Positions 37,801-45,414 of a stretch of DNA of 64,000 nucleotides are shown one piece after another. Source of the DNA: Christensenella sp. UBA7703 (GTDB lineage: Bacteria; Bacillota; Clostridia; Christensenellales; CAG-138); contig DLGD01000016.1 of assembly GCA_002482505.1 (NCBI GenBank), forward strand, positions 62,001 to 126,000, in the 5' to 3' direction. The notes under the pieces were generated by a model. It made no database searches. It had not been told where the DNA came from and saw nothing but the letters and a program-made list of their open reading frames with translations. The position numbers and the translations under genes were made by a program. Positions within the stretch are counted from its first letter, which is position 1, and every line of letters begins with the position of its first letter.

Positions 37801-38659
37801 TATCCGTCGGATGTCCGTAGAAGATCAGGGAAAGAACCACGCGGGCGATGAACATCCCAAGCAGGATGATCAGCAACGCGAATTGCGGTCTGCCAGCGGG
37901 CTCCTCCATGCGGGAGGAGTAGCGTAGTTCGTTGCGATAATACCAAAGAAACGCAGCGCCGAGAACCAGCGTAAACGCGATTGCTAAATACAGTGGATCG
38001 TTTGCCGTGGTTTTGTCCGTCGCGGCTTTGCTGGCGTCTCCGTTATTGGAGACCGTTCCGTTCGCGGTTGCGAGATTTACAATTGCATTTTCCGTCGCGG
38101 TGCATGTATAGAGCGAAACATTGCGAAACTCCGCGGTGCCGGTGGCGGTTGTGCCATAGCCGCCAAGGCGCAGCGCAATGCTAACCTTCGTCTGCTCCTC
38201 TGCCGTACGGAAATAGAGCATGACCTCGCGCCATGAATCGGAGCCAAACAGGTTTTCCGAATAGCAATAGGTACCGTCGATGGGATAGTTATCGATGGAA
38301 AGATTGGCGCCCGTGCCGTATTCCACATCGCTTGTGCGAATCTGGGCGCTCAGGCGATAGACCGTATTGGGTTGGACGGTAACGTCCTGCGCCACGCGCG
38401 CATCGTTTGCAACCTTGTTGGTCAAAACGATCTGTGCGATACCGTCTTCGGTTGCAACCGAAGCGCTGACGCTGTCCGCGTCGTTTTGATAAGCACGCAG
38501 CTCCCAGCCCGCGGGCAGGGATGCGCTCTCGACATGAATTGAAAAATCTCCGTTATACAGCAGCTCTTCGCCCGTGAGTTGATCTCCGTTGTCGGCAAGC
38601 GCCAGCGCGGGCACACTCAAAAGGCAAAGTAAAAGCAGGACTGTCAGCAGTTTACGCAC
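34826..38659 (-). CDS. Giant double GT-C glycosyltransferase (PMT/GT39-like) with N-terminal extracellular domain
   Basis: A 1277-residue membrane protein. After a signal-like helix (KLLTVLLLLCLLSVPALALA) comes an extracellular beta-rich region, about residues 24-190, resembling a carbohydrate-binding module (LYNGDFSIHVESASLPAGWEL opening). Next is a multi-membrane GT-C unit, about 220-690, with the acidic loop GHPTDIGCFMAW near residue 286. A second GT-C unit of PMT type, about 715-1277, has its own luminal insert, FDELYHART near 856 and SHPPLGKLF near 880. Such enzymes use polyprenyl-phosphate sugars outside the membrane. The start is GTG at 38659, seven bases after AAGGA; the signal helix begins there. 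gtrA follows with overlap. Acceptor and sugar are unknown. Confidence 0.9.
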   Translation of the reverse strand: MRKLLTVLLLLCLLSVPALALADNGDQLTGEELLYNGDFSIHVESASLPAGWELRAYQNDADSVSASVATEDGIAQIVLTNKVANDARVAQDVTVQPNTVYRLSAQIRTSDVEYGTGANLSIDNYPIDGTYCYSENLFGSDSWREVMLYFRTAEEQTKVSIALRLGGYGTTATGTAEFRNVSLYTCTATENAIVNLATANGTVSNNGDASKAATDKTTANDPLYLAIAFTLVLGAAFLWYYRNELRYSSRMEEPAGRPQFALLIILLGMFIARVVLSLIFYGHPTDIGCFMAWGNMVVDVGPANFYTNGAFADYPPGYMYICGALSGLCKLLGIPYGSDGMALLFKMPSTFADMATVYLLYLLAKKNNLGEKGALLVAGIYAFTPTLMFVSGAWGQIDSVLALLIALAIWLLQSDKRILAGAVYGFAILMKPQALMFGPILAVAFVLDVIDHRDQWIKKAIETVLAVVAALAVIFVLALPFQGNQNVLWLLSKYKDTATSYHYASIEAFNLGSLLGWNWKTADTLILGIPYYKFGMGMIVVSVLFSSVLYFFGRKRNRGALFLAAGLGVLLIFTFGHYMHERYMIPALLLILVAYLYYGDRRLLAVFGGLSTTSLLNAACAFYVVNHPAARGPLYDTVITTIGSLGTVVLAIYLSVISVQILALGRLSRSLRAQEQPKKRLSHRVSILPTMPTDNKLHYTKKDILFVLGITLVYGVVALTNLGSTTAPQTYWYSEKAGESVTVQFPKVEHVTAYSVYGNIDTDGTLSLSTPDGHEEIFDQFYDDMFRWKKTTTDFVSDSVTISLYSGTLKLNEIAFFDLNGEQIPVTVTGAQGTQGNLFDEQDTVPVVPSYYNGMYFDELYHARTAYENLHNLTPYENSHPPLGKLFIMLGVWVFGMVPFGWRVVGALFGIGMLPILYAFGKRLFKSSDYALVLTALFAFDFMHFTQTRIATIDVYSVFFILLMYYYMYQYITMNFYVDGLKKTLKPLALSGLFFGIGAACKWTSIYAGAGLAVLLGISLVSRYLDYAQVNARDNDADKARVRDFWPMTIRTLLWCVLFFIVVPFTIYFASYTPYFIYESGQATSYGIGDMFKTFGHYQQFMYNYHSTLNATHPYQSSWYSWPFTTKPMWYFFNSYIAPEQVSTLSASGNPAVWWVSAIGSIALLWARLNKKIAPDKAMQIFCIGILANFLPWVLVTRCTFIYHFFATVPFILMATVYVLQKLEQRYPEAHFLKWFWVGFAVLFFALLYPGISGLAIPADWASFISKLPGGKLMYGA

Positions 38660-38706
38660 AAACGTATCCTTTCCACATCCTAAAAAGGGTCGGTGAATTC
38701 CCAAAC

Positions 38707-38734
38707 AGTATACCACAATCAAAAAAAAGCTCAA
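38707..38734 (-). promoter_or_regulatory. Promoter of the glycosyltransferase-gtrA unit
   Basis: On the minus strand TTGAGC and TATACT are separated by 16 bases. The -35 element lies inside the 3' arm of the preceding terminator hairpin, about 70 bases before the GTG start. Confidence 0.6.
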
Positions 38735-38756
38735 CCGCGTGGATGCGGCTTGAGCT
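38721..38756 (-). terminator. Terminator after yraN
   Basis: AGCTCAA(G)CCGC pairs with GCGGTTGAGCT around a six-base loop (one bulged base) and is followed on the minus strand by eight T. It ends the rplS-side unit running through rbgA, rnhB and yraN. Confidence 0.88.
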
Positions 38757-38826
38757 TGTCTTTTTTGTGTCAGGCGTCTTTGTTTTGCAATTCAGTCGAT
38801 TGTTGTATATTTACTTAGAGCTACCA

Positions 38827-39180
38827 TCAAGTCGCGTCAAATGCGTTTTCAATGTGATGTATTTGATCTGTTCCGAGATAGACTTCGATCACATCAAATC
38901 GCGCAGGTACATCGGTTAAGCCCATTTCGATCAGATAGGCTTCCGCAGCGCGGGTCAATAGCCTCCGCTTGGCGGGGGTTACAAATTCCGCCGGCGTGCC
39001 ATAGTCCGTTTTGGAGCGGGACTTGACCTCCACAAACACAACTGTGCAACCAACCTGCATGATGAGGTCGATTTCCCGTGGTCCGTTTCGATAGTTCCGG
39101 CGCAGGAGTTTGTATCCGCGCTCTTCCAGATAGAATTGCGCACGGGCTTCTCCGCCTCTTCCAATCGTTGTCGTATTCAT
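38827..39180 (-). CDS. yraN: YraN/UPF0102 family endonuclease-like protein
   Basis: A 117-residue protein with the PD-(D/E)xK nuclease-like pattern of UPF0102: GEARAQFYLEERGYKLLRRNYR, then GPREIDLIM and FVEVKSR providing Asp, Glu and Lys. The biological role of the family is unsettled. The start at 39180 overlaps the rnhB stop by 4 bases and has GGAG upstream. The rnhB-yraN pair is very common. Confidence 0.92.
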   Translation of the reverse strand: MNTTTIGRGGEARAQFYLEERGYKLLRRNYRNGPREIDLIMQVGCTVVFVEVKSRSKTDYGTPAEFVTPAKRRLLTRAAEAYLIEMGLTDVPARFDVIEVYLGTDQIHHIENAFDAT

Positions 39181-39803
39181 AGATAACTCCGTAAGAAGCT
39201 TCTGCGATGAATCGGACAAGGCCCATATTTCCGAATCGCGGCGATATGCTCCGCCGTACCGTATCCTTTATTTTTTGCAAACCCATACTGCGGATAGATC
39301 GCGTCCTGCTCTTGCATATAGCGATCGCGCTCCACTTTTGCAATAATCGAAGCGCAGGCGATGCTATAGCTCAGCGCGTCCCCGTGGATGATCGGGTGCT
39401 GCCGCGCGGAGATGTTCAGCCCTGTCAGCGCGTCGATCAATACATCCGTCAGCGCGACGGGCATCGCCTCATACGCCGCCTGAAACGCGCGCTTGGTCGC
39501 CTCCAGAATATTGATCTCGTCGATCACGTCCGGATACACCCATGCGGTCGAGAACCCAAGCGCGGTTTGCATCAAAATGGGGTAAAGCTTCTCCCTGCGC
39601 CCTTCGCTGACTTTTTTAGAATCGTTCACATACGAAATCAGCGGCTGAGGCGGCATCGCGGCGCAGCAAACGACGACGGGCCCTGCCAGGGGCCCTCTGC
39701 CGACCTCGTCCATCCCCGCAAGCACAACGCCTTCCTGCGCCCAGAATACGCGGTCCGGCAAGCACAGCTGTTCCAGCCGTTCCGTCTCCGGCAGGCGCGT
39801 CAC
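39177..39803 (-). CDS. rnhB: Ribonuclease HII
   Basis: Removes RNA from RNA-DNA hybrids and single misincorporated ribonucleotides. The 208-residue protein has GMDEVGRGPLAGPVV with catalytic Asp32 and Glu33, then VLIDALTG and GDALSYSIACASIIAKVERDRYM carrying the remaining acidic and Ser/Lys residues, and KGYGTAEHIAAIRKYGPCPIHRRSF. The start is GTG at 39803: GGAGG lies 8 bases before it and the codon overlaps the rbgA stop (GTGA). Longer frames run through rbgA and are rejected. Confidence 0.95.
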   Translation of the reverse strand: MTRLPETERLEQLCLPDRVFWAQEGVVLAGMDEVGRGPLAGPVVVCCAAMPPQPLISYVNDSKKVSEGRREKLYPILMQTALGFSTAWVYPDVIDEINILEATKRAFQAAYEAMPVALTDVLIDALTGLNISARQHPIIHGDALSYSIACASIIAKVERDRYMQEQDAIYPQYGFAKNKGYGTAEHIAAIRKYGPCPIHRRSFLRSYL

Positions 39804-40654
39804 CCTACCGCCTCCGGCTGCTCCAACGTGGCGCGAGCCACCTTGCCCGCGCGGAACTCGTCTAGCGTGACGTGCGCCGCGCGCTCGGTGTCCAGTTCGC
39901 CGCCGCGCAGCAGGAACCCGCGGCTCAGGCAAACCGCCTTGAGCAGGTCTTCCTTCGGCGTTTCTGCGGTGAGCTTGCTGTAGCGTTCGGCCACCTGCGC
40001 CGGGGACATTGTCAGCAACTGCGCAAGCAGATCGAGCGCGAGTTCCTCGCTGTCCATAACCTCGTCTTTGATGGAGCCCAAAAACGCAAGATGTTTTGCC
40101 AGTTCCTGATCCTCCAGCTTGGGCCAAAGCATGCCGGGCGTATCCATCAGTTCCAGATAGGGCGTAATCTTCACCCACTGTTTGCCGCGTGTCACGCCGG
40201 GCCTGTCGCCAACTTCCGCGCGGTTTTGCCCCGCAATCCGGTTGATCAGGGTACTTTTGCCGACGTTGGGGATGCCGACGATCATGCAGCGCACAACCTT
40301 GTTTACGCCTTTGAGTTTCATCGCGTCCACGCGGGGCTTTGCCGCCTTTTCGATGAGCGCAACGGCGATCTTCTTCGCGCTGCCGCCTGTGGCTGAAATG
40401 CCCGCGGCTTCAATGCCTTTGCGGTTATAGTACGTAATCCAGCGTTTGGTGGCGTTGGAATCCGCAAGATCACTCTTGTTGAGCAGCACCACGCGCGACT
40501 TCCCCGCAAAGAGATCGTCAAAGTCCGGATTGCGCGAGGCCAGCGGCGCGCGCGCATCCAAAATCTCGACCACAACGTCGATCATTTTCAAGTTTTCCTG
40601 CAGCATACGGCGGGTCTTCGTCATGTGCCCCGGATACCAGTTGATGGCAGCCAT
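39800..40654 (-). CDS. rbgA: Ribosome biogenesis GTPase RbgA (YlqF)
   Basis: GTPase needed for late assembly of the 50S subunit. The 284-residue protein starts INWYPGHMTKTRRML and shows the circularly permuted motif order of this family: NKSD (G4), then GIPNVGKST (G1), then DTPGMLWPK (G3). The C-terminal ANTAR-like domain follows. The ATG at 40654 has GGAGG upstream. A terminator sits immediately upstream, between rplS and this gene, so rbgA may depend on readthrough. Confidence 0.95.
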   Translation of the reverse strand: MAAINWYPGHMTKTRRMLQENLKMIDVVVEILDARAPLASRNPDFDDLFAGKSRVVLLNKSDLADSNATKRWITYYNRKGIEAAGISATGGSAKKIAVALIEKAAKPRVDAMKLKGVNKVVRCMIVGIPNVGKSTLINRIAGQNRAEVGDRPGVTRGKQWVKITPYLELMDTPGMLWPKLEDQELAKHLAFLGSIKDEVMDSEELALDLLAQLLTMSPAQVAERYSKLTAETPKEDLLKAVCLSRGFLLRGGELDTERAAHVTLDEFRAGKVARATLEQPEAVG

Positions 40655-40675
40655 TTTTGATTCCTCCAAATATGG

Positions 40676-40710
40676 AAAAACCCCGGTGCCGATTTCGGCA
40701 GAGGGGTTTG
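40676..40710 (-). terminator. Terminator or attenuator between rplS and rbgA
   Basis: AAACCCC-TC-TGCCG pairs with CGGCA-CC-GGGGTTT with a 2x2 internal loop and an AAAT loop, followed by T residues on the minus strand. It lies about 20 bases upstream of the rbgA start and would set a lower rbgA level than rplS. Confidence 0.75.
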
Positions 40711-40727
40711 ATCCCGTTTTGTTTTGC

Positions 40728-41090
40728 TTAGTCGTTCTTCTTTTCTTCGATGCGTTCGCGAATCTTTGCCGATTTGCCGGAACGCTCGCGCAGATAGAAG
40801 AGCTTGGCACGGCGCACAACACCGTGGCGGACGAGTTCGATGCGGCCGATGCGCGGGCTGTTGTACGGGAAGGTTCTTTCCACGCCAACGCCATAAGAGA
40901 TGCGGCGGACGGTAAAGCTCTTGCGCACGCCGCCACCCTGAATCTTAATGATGATGCCTTCGAAGTTCTGCAGGCGCTCGCGGTTGCCTTCGATAACCTT
41001 CACGAAGACGCGGACGGTGTCGCCAACCTCGATCTCGGGCAGGTCTGTGCGTAGTTGCTCTTTTTCAAGTTCGGAAATGATGTTCGACAT
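40728..41090 (-). CDS. rplS: 50S ribosomal protein L19
   Basis: Large-subunit protein at the interface with the 30S subunit. The 120-residue product has [38 protein letters not shown] and [16 protein letters not shown], matching L19 throughout. An AAAGGAG precedes the ATG. It has its own strong promoter, which makes sense because an EamA transporter gene separates it here from trmD. Confidence 0.98.
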   Translation of the reverse strand: MSNIISELEKEQLRTDLPEIEVGDTVRVFVKVIEGNRERLQNFEGIIIKIQGGGVRKSFTVRRISYGVGVERTFPYNSPRIGRIELVRHGVVRRAKLFYLRERSGKSAKIRERIEEKKND

Positions 41091-41170
41091 TTTGAAATAT
41101 TCTCCTTTCAGTTTGCCAGGCGTTCATACTTCAAAAGCAGAACAGAGGACCGCCCGATGTCACAACCGCG

Positions 41171-41200
41171 ATTATAGCATAGTTTCATGCGCCATTGCAA
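41171..41200 (-). promoter_or_regulatory. Promoter of rplS
   Basis: On the minus strand TTGCAA and a perfect TATAAT are separated by 18 bases, with a leader of about 75 bases before the L19 start. Confidence 0.78.
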
Positions 41201-41216
41201 GTCGTTTTTGCTGATT

Positions 41217-42095
41217 TTATGCGGGTTCTGCGCTGGTTTGCGCCGCAACTTCCGCTTGCGGATGCCTTGCGTCATAAACATACCACAGCGTGATGATGAA
41301 AACGACGATGACCCCGCCGACAAGCGACCACACCCCCGGATTTTCCCCCGCAAAGAGGAACACCCAGACTGGATTCAAGAGCGGCTCCAACACCGCAAGC
41401 AGAGAACACGTCAGGAGCGGCGCGCGCTTGATGGCAATGCTATAAAGCACGTATGCAATGCCGATCTGGAAGATACCGAGAACCAGAATGCCGGAGATTG
41501 CCTGCGGCGTGAATGCAGGCCGCGTGGCAAAGAGCACAGGCAGACCGATGATCGCGGTGAGGAACTGTCCTTGCATGATGCCGCTTGCGCGCGTCTGGTC
41601 GGACACACCCTCGCTGAAGATGAACATCGCGGCAAAGAACACCCCGGAGATCACCGCGATGCTGTCCCCGATCAGGTGTCCTTTTCCCATCTGCCCGATA
41701 AAGCAGAGCGAAACGCCAAGGATCGTGATTGGAACCACCGCGATATCAAGCGGGCGCAGCTTCTTTTTCTGCACAAATGCGATATAGAGCAGCACATAGA
41801 CCGGCGCGCAATATTGAATCACGATGGCGTTGGCTGCGGTGGTTAGCTTGTTTGCCGCGACAAACGTGGTGCATACCCCCGCAAGCGCAAGCGCAATCTT
41901 GATCGTATCCTTGTTGAACACCGGCTTGATGCCGCGGATAAGCAGATAGGCAAGCATCACGAGCCCGCCGATTACGCCGCGCAAGCCTGCTATGGCAAGC
42001 GGGTTCCACGGGACGAGCTTGATGAAGATACCGCCGATGCTCCAGAGCAACGCGGTAGCGATCATGGCAATTGTGCCTTTTGTGGTCTCTTTCAT
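41217..42095 (-). CDS. EamA/DMT family transporter
   Basis: A 292-residue protein of the drug/metabolite transporter superfamily with ten predicted membrane helices in two repeated EamA halves; the first half begins GTIAMIATALLWSIGGIFIKL and the second ISGVFFAAMFIFSEG. The helix end LLAVLEPLLNPVWVFLFAGE is the conserved EamA signature. Such proteins often export amino acids or metabolites; the substrate cannot be read here. It sits between trmD and rplS, two genes normally adjacent. Confidence 0.92.
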   Translation of the reverse strand: MKETTKGTIAMIATALLWSIGGIFIKLVPWNPLAIAGLRGVIGGLVMLAYLLIRGIKPVFNKDTIKIALALAGVCTTFVAANKLTTAANAIVIQYCAPVYVLLYIAFVQKKKLRPLDIAVVPITILGVSLCFIGQMGKGHLIGDSIAVISGVFFAAMFIFSEGVSDQTRASGIMQGQFLTAIIGLPVLFATRPAFTPQAISGILVLGIFQIGIAYVLYSIAIKRAPLLTCSLLAVLEPLLNPVWVFLFAGENPGVWSLVGGVIVVFIITLWYVYDARHPQAEVAAQTSAEPA

Positions 42096-42191
42096 ACCTG
42101 TTGCCGCCGAAACCGGCGGATCTCCTTTTTACAAAAAACAAGGCAATCCGTCAGCAGGACTGCCGATGATTTCAATTTTATCATACCGATA

Positions 42192-42911
42192 TTACAGCCA
42201 AGCGTCGTCCGGCGCTTCGATCGTCTCGCCCTTATCGGTCGATTCACTCAACAGATCCGGCCGGTTCAGTGCAGTTTTGAGCCTTGCCTGCTCCGCTCGC
42301 CATGCTTGGATCTTTGCGTGGTGTCCATTGAGCAGTACCTCCGGCACATCCATGCCGCGAAAGCTCGCCGGGCGCGTATACTGCGGATACTCCAGCAAAT
42401 CGTCGGAAAACGACTCGTCCGCCGCGCTCTCCTCGCTGCCCAGCACGCCCGGAATCAGGCGGCTGACGCAGTCGACAAGCACCATCGCGGGTAATTCTCC
42501 ACCCGTGAGCACATAGTCGCCAACGGAGATTTCGTCGTCGATGATGTTCATCACGCGCTCGTCCACGCCTTCATAATGCCCGCAGAGCAACACCAAACGG
42601 TCTTTAGCGGAAAGCTCATGCGCGATCTTCTGGTTTAGCGTACGTCCGCGCGGCGTCATCAGAATGCGGTGCGCTTCTTCGCCTTGCAGCACCGCGTCCA
42701 TGCAGTCATAGATGGGTTGTGCCATCATGACGAGCCCTGCGCCGCCGCCAAAGGGATAGTCGTCCGCCTTGCGATGCTTATTGTCCGTGTAGTCGCGTAT
42801 GTTGTGCACGCGGATGTCGATGAGCCCATTTGCCTGCGCGCGGCCAAGCATACTCGCCGACAGCACGCCGTCAAACATCTCCGGAAAGAGCGTGAGGATG
42901 TCAATCCGCAA
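42192..42911 (-). CDS. trmD: tRNA (guanine-N1-)-methyltransferase TrmD
   Basis: Methylates G37 in tRNAs reading CNN codons, preventing frameshifts. The 239-residue trefoil-knot enzyme has [36 protein letters not shown] and the SAM-binding [17 protein letters not shown]. The start is TTG at 42911, overlapping rimM by 11 bases, with GGAGG 7 bases upstream; no ATG fits the conserved N-terminus. Confidence 0.95.
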   Translation of the reverse strand: MRIDILTLFPEMFDGVLSASMLGRAQANGLIDIRVHNIRDYTDNKHRKADDYPFGGGAGLVMMAQPIYDCMDAVLQGEEAHRILMTPRGRTLNQKIAHELSAKDRLVLLCGHYEGVDERVMNIIDDEISVGDYVLTGGELPAMVLVDCVSRLIPGVLGSEESAADESFSDDLLEYPQYTRPASFRGMDVPEVLLNGHHAKIQAWRAEQARLKTALNRPDLLSESTDKGETIEAPDDAWL

Positions 42912-43422
42912 AGCAGCCGACCTCCTCCAACACGTCCGCGTCAAATACGATGCGTCCGTTTACCACGTCCACCTCGTGCAGCAGCTTTTTCAGCGCGGGG
43001 ACAAGCAGCTTTCCGCCGTCGATCTCGTAAACATCGTGTGCGCCCGTCTCCAGAACGTCCGTGAGTTTGCCATATGCCTTGCCGTTTGTGTCAAACGTAT
43101 CGCAGCCGATGAGATCGACGATAAAGTAGGTGTCCTTGCGGAGCTTTACCGCGTTGTCCCTGTTCACACAGACATAGACGTTTTTCAACGTCTCTGCGCG
43201 CTCCACCGTGTCATATCCTTCCAGATGCAGCAGTACCGCGTCCGGTAGAAACCGTACAGCAGTAACCGCAACAGGCGCATATGCGCCTGCCGTTGTTTCG
43301 AGATATGCCGTTTTTAGTTGGCGAAACCGCGCCGGATCGTCCGTTAGCGGGATGATTTTCACGTCTCCGTGCACCCCGTGTACGCGGACGATCTGGCCGA
43401 CGCGCAAATAATCGTTTCTCAA
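42901..43422 (-). CDS. rimM: Ribosome maturation factor RimM
   Basis: Assists maturation of the 30S head, binding S19. The product has the RimM barrel [28 protein letters not shown] and the C-terminal PRC-barrel region [23 protein letters not shown] with [14 protein letters not shown] prefer the TTG start at 43422 (173 residues), with AGGAAAA 7 bases upstream and homology beginning there; an ATG at 43467 that overlaps the khpA stop (TAATG) would add 15 residues and is a real alternative. Confidence 0.9.
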   Translation of the reverse strand: MRNDYLRVGQIVRVHGVHGDVKIIPLTDDPARFRQLKTAYLETTAGAYAPVAVTAVRFLPDAVLLHLEGYDTVERAETLKNVYVCVNRDNAVKLRKDTYFIVDLIGCDTFDTNGKAYGKLTDVLETGAHDVYEIDGGKLLVPALKKLLHEVDVVNGRIVFDADVLEEVGCFAD

Positions 43423-43466
43423 ATGTTTTTCCTGATTGTGGTTTGTTTGCTGGCGGAACGCGAACA

Positions 43467-43703
43467 TTACTGCTCGACGATGTCCACCATGTACTTTTTG
43501 TCTTCGCGGACGCTCGCGGCCTTGACGACTGTGCGAATCGCCTTCGCGATGCGCCCCTGCCTGCCGATGACCTTGCCCATGTCGCCTGGCGCAACGGAGA
43601 GGGAGATCACGACCGTGTCCCCTTCCTCACGCGTTTCGACCTTGACAGAGTTCGGCTCATCGACGAGGTTTTTCGCGATGAAGCTTACGAGTTCCTCCAT
43701 CAT
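43467..43703 (-). CDS. khpA: KH-domain RNA-binding protein KhpA (YlqC)
   Basis: A 78-residue single KH-domain protein; in Firmicutes KhpA pairs with KhpB to bind RNA and affects cell elongation. The core is VVISLSVAPGDMGKVIGRQGRIAKAIRTVVKAA with the GxxG loop GRQG. It lies 7 bases after rpsP and abuts rimM, the standard order. Confidence 0.95.
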   Translation of the reverse strand: MMEELVSFIAKNLVDEPNSVKVETREEGDTVVISLSVAPGDMGKVIGRQGRIAKAIRTVVKAASVREDKKYMVDIVEQ

Positions 43704-43710
43704 GATTGCC

Positions 43711-43953
43711 TCACTCGATGGCGCCGCTCTTCTTCAGCAGCGCACGAACGGTGTCCGTCGGCTGCGCGCCCTTCTTGATCCATTCGGCTGCGTGCTCGTT
43801 GTTCACGGTCAGCTCAACGGGGTTCGAGAGGGGGTTGTAGTAGCCGATTTCTTCGACAAACGCGCCGTCACGCGGTGCGCGGGAATCCGCAACCACGATA
43901 CGGTAGAACGGGGCTTTCTTGGCGCCCATGCGGCGCAGTCTGATCTTGAGCAT
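43711..43953 (-). CDS. rpsP: 30S ribosomal protein S16
   Basis: Small-subunit assembly protein of 80 residues: [29 protein letters not shown] and [12 protein letters not shown] match S16. TTGGAGGAAG lies in front of the ATG. It leads the rpsP-khpA-rimM-trmD unit from a promoter about 25-50 bases upstream. Confidence 0.98.
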   Translation of the reverse strand: MLKIRLRRMGAKKAPFYRIVVADSRAPRDGAFVEEIGYYNPLSNPVELTVNNEHAAEWIKKGAQPTDTVRALLKKSGAIE

Positions 43954-43976
43954 TGTCTGCTTCCTCCAAATATTTT

Positions 43977-44005
43977 AATGTAGTTTGTTATATCGAATAC
44001 GTCAA
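43977..44005 (-). promoter_or_regulatory. Promoter of the rpsP operon
   Basis: On the minus strand TTGACG and TACATT are separated by 17 bases, close to the rpsP start. The repeated ffh end lies just upstream. Confidence 0.65.
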
Positions 44006-44032
44006 AACGTGATTCGCCATTGTGATGTCAGG

Positions 44033-44062
44033 TTAAAACCCGAACGGGAAACCGCCACGTTT
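44033..44062 (-). repeat. Second copy of the ffh 3' end
   Basis: These 30 bases are identical to 44080-44109, the last nine codons and stop of ffh (KRGGFPFGF and TAA, with flanking bases). The offset is 47 bases, so the copy is out of frame with ffh. It lies in the gap before the rpsP promoter. Confidence 0.92.
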
Positions 44063-44079
44063 CCTGTCTGACAAACGGT

Positions 44080-45414
44080 TTAAAACCCGAACGGGAAACC
44101 GCCACGTTTGCCTTTTTTCATCCGCCCGGACATCTGCTTCATGAGCTGTTTGGATGAGTTGAACTGGTTCATCAGACGGTTGACTTCCTGTACGCTCGTG
44201 CCGCTGCCGCGCGCAATACGCTTTCTGCGGCTGGCGGTGAGGATTTCGGGGTCGTGGCGCTCTGCCTTGGTCATGCTCTGGATGATCGCCTTCGTGCGCG
44301 CCATCTGCTTTTCGTCGATCTGCGCTTGCCCGAGCTTACTCGCGTCCATGCCGGGGATCATCTTCATGAGGTCTTCCATAGAACCGAGGTTTTTCATCTG
44401 CTCCATCTGGTCAAGAAAATCGTCCAATGTGAACGAATTACTCTTCATCTTCTCGGCCATCTCAAGCGCTTTTTTCTCGTCAAATGCGTTTTGCGCCTTT
44501 TCGATGAGGGTCAGCACGTCTCCCATGCCGAGGATGCGGCTCGCCATCCGGTCGGGATGAAACGGCTCGATATCGGTCAGTTTCTCGCCGATGCCGGAAA
44601 ACTTGATGGGTTTGCCCGTTACGGAGCGGACGGAGAGCGCAGCGCCGCCGCGCGTGTCGCCGTCGAGCTTGGTGAGGATCACGCCCGTGAGCGCGATGGT
44701 CTCGTGAAAGCTCTTTGCAACGTTGACCGCGTCCTGTCCTGTCATCGCGTCCACGACGAGCAGGATTTCCGCCGGGTTGACCGCGTCGCGAATCTGCTTG
44801 AGCTCCGTCATCATGTCCGCGTCGATGTGCAAGCGTCCTGCGGTATCGACGATGACCACATCGATGAACTTTCGCTTGGCTTCGGCAATCGCTTCCTTCG
44901 CGGTGAGTACGGGGTTTTGCGTGCCGTGTTCATAGACGGGGATGTCGAGCTTTTCGCCGACGATCTGCAACTGCTGAATCGCAGCCGGACGGTAGATATC
45001 ACACGCGGTGAGCAACACGCTCTTGCCGTAGTGCTTCGTAATATAGGAGCCGAGCTTACCGCACATGGTCGTCTTGCCCGCGCCCTGAAGGCCTGCCATC
45101 AGGATCACCGCGGGTTTCTGGTTGCCAAACTCCAGCTTGGCATGTTCGCCGCCCATGAGCCGCGTGAGCTCTTCGTTGACGATCTTGACCACCTGCTGCC
45201 CGGGCGTGAGGCTTTCGAGCACCTCGCTGCCGACGGCGCGGTCGGTCACGGTCTTGACGAACTCCTTGACGACCATGAAGTTCACGTCCGCTTCCAGCAG
45301 GGCTAGCTTGATCTCGCGCATGGCTTCCTTCACGTCGTTCTCGTTGAGTTTCCCGCGTGAATTCAACCGTTTAAATACCGCCTGCAGTTTTTCAGAGACG
45401 CCTTCAAACGCCAT
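44080..45414 (-). CDS. ffh: Signal recognition particle protein Ffh
   Basis: SRP GTPase that recognises signal sequences and targets ribosomes to the membrane. The 444-residue protein has an N domain, the G domain with GLQGAGKTT, DTAGRLHID and TKLDGDTRGGAAL, and the methionine-rich M domain with SGTSVQEVNRLMNQF, ending KRGGFPFGF. Its start overlaps the end of ylxM by 11 bases. Its last codons are repeated downstream. Confidence 0.98.
   Translation of the reverse strand: MAFEGVSEKLQAVFKRLNSRGKLNENDVKEAMREIKLALLEADVNFMVVKEFVKTVTDRAVGSEVLESLTPGQQVVKIVNEELTRLMGGEHAKLEFGNQKPAVILMAGLQGAGKTTMCGKLGSYITKHYGKSVLLTACDIYRPAAIQQLQIVGEKLDIPVYEHGTQNPVLTAKEAIAEAKRKFIDVVIVDTAGRLHIDADMMTELKQIRDAVNPAEILLVVDAMTGQDAVNVAKSFHETIALTGVILTKLDGDTRGGAALSVRSVTGKPIKFSGIGEKLTDIEPFHPDRMASRILGMGDVLTLIEKAQNAFDEKKALEMAEKMKSNSFTLDDFLDQMEQMKNLGSMEDLMKMIPGMDASKLGQAQIDEKQMARTKAIIQSMTKAERHDPEILTASRRKRIARGSGTSVQEVNRLMNQFNSSKQLMKQMSGRMKKGKRGGFPFGF

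Noticed and set aside
39800..40654. Circular permutation of the RbgA GTPase as a novelty
   Set aside because: The G4-G1-G3 motif order is the established property of the YlqF/YjeQ type GTPases.
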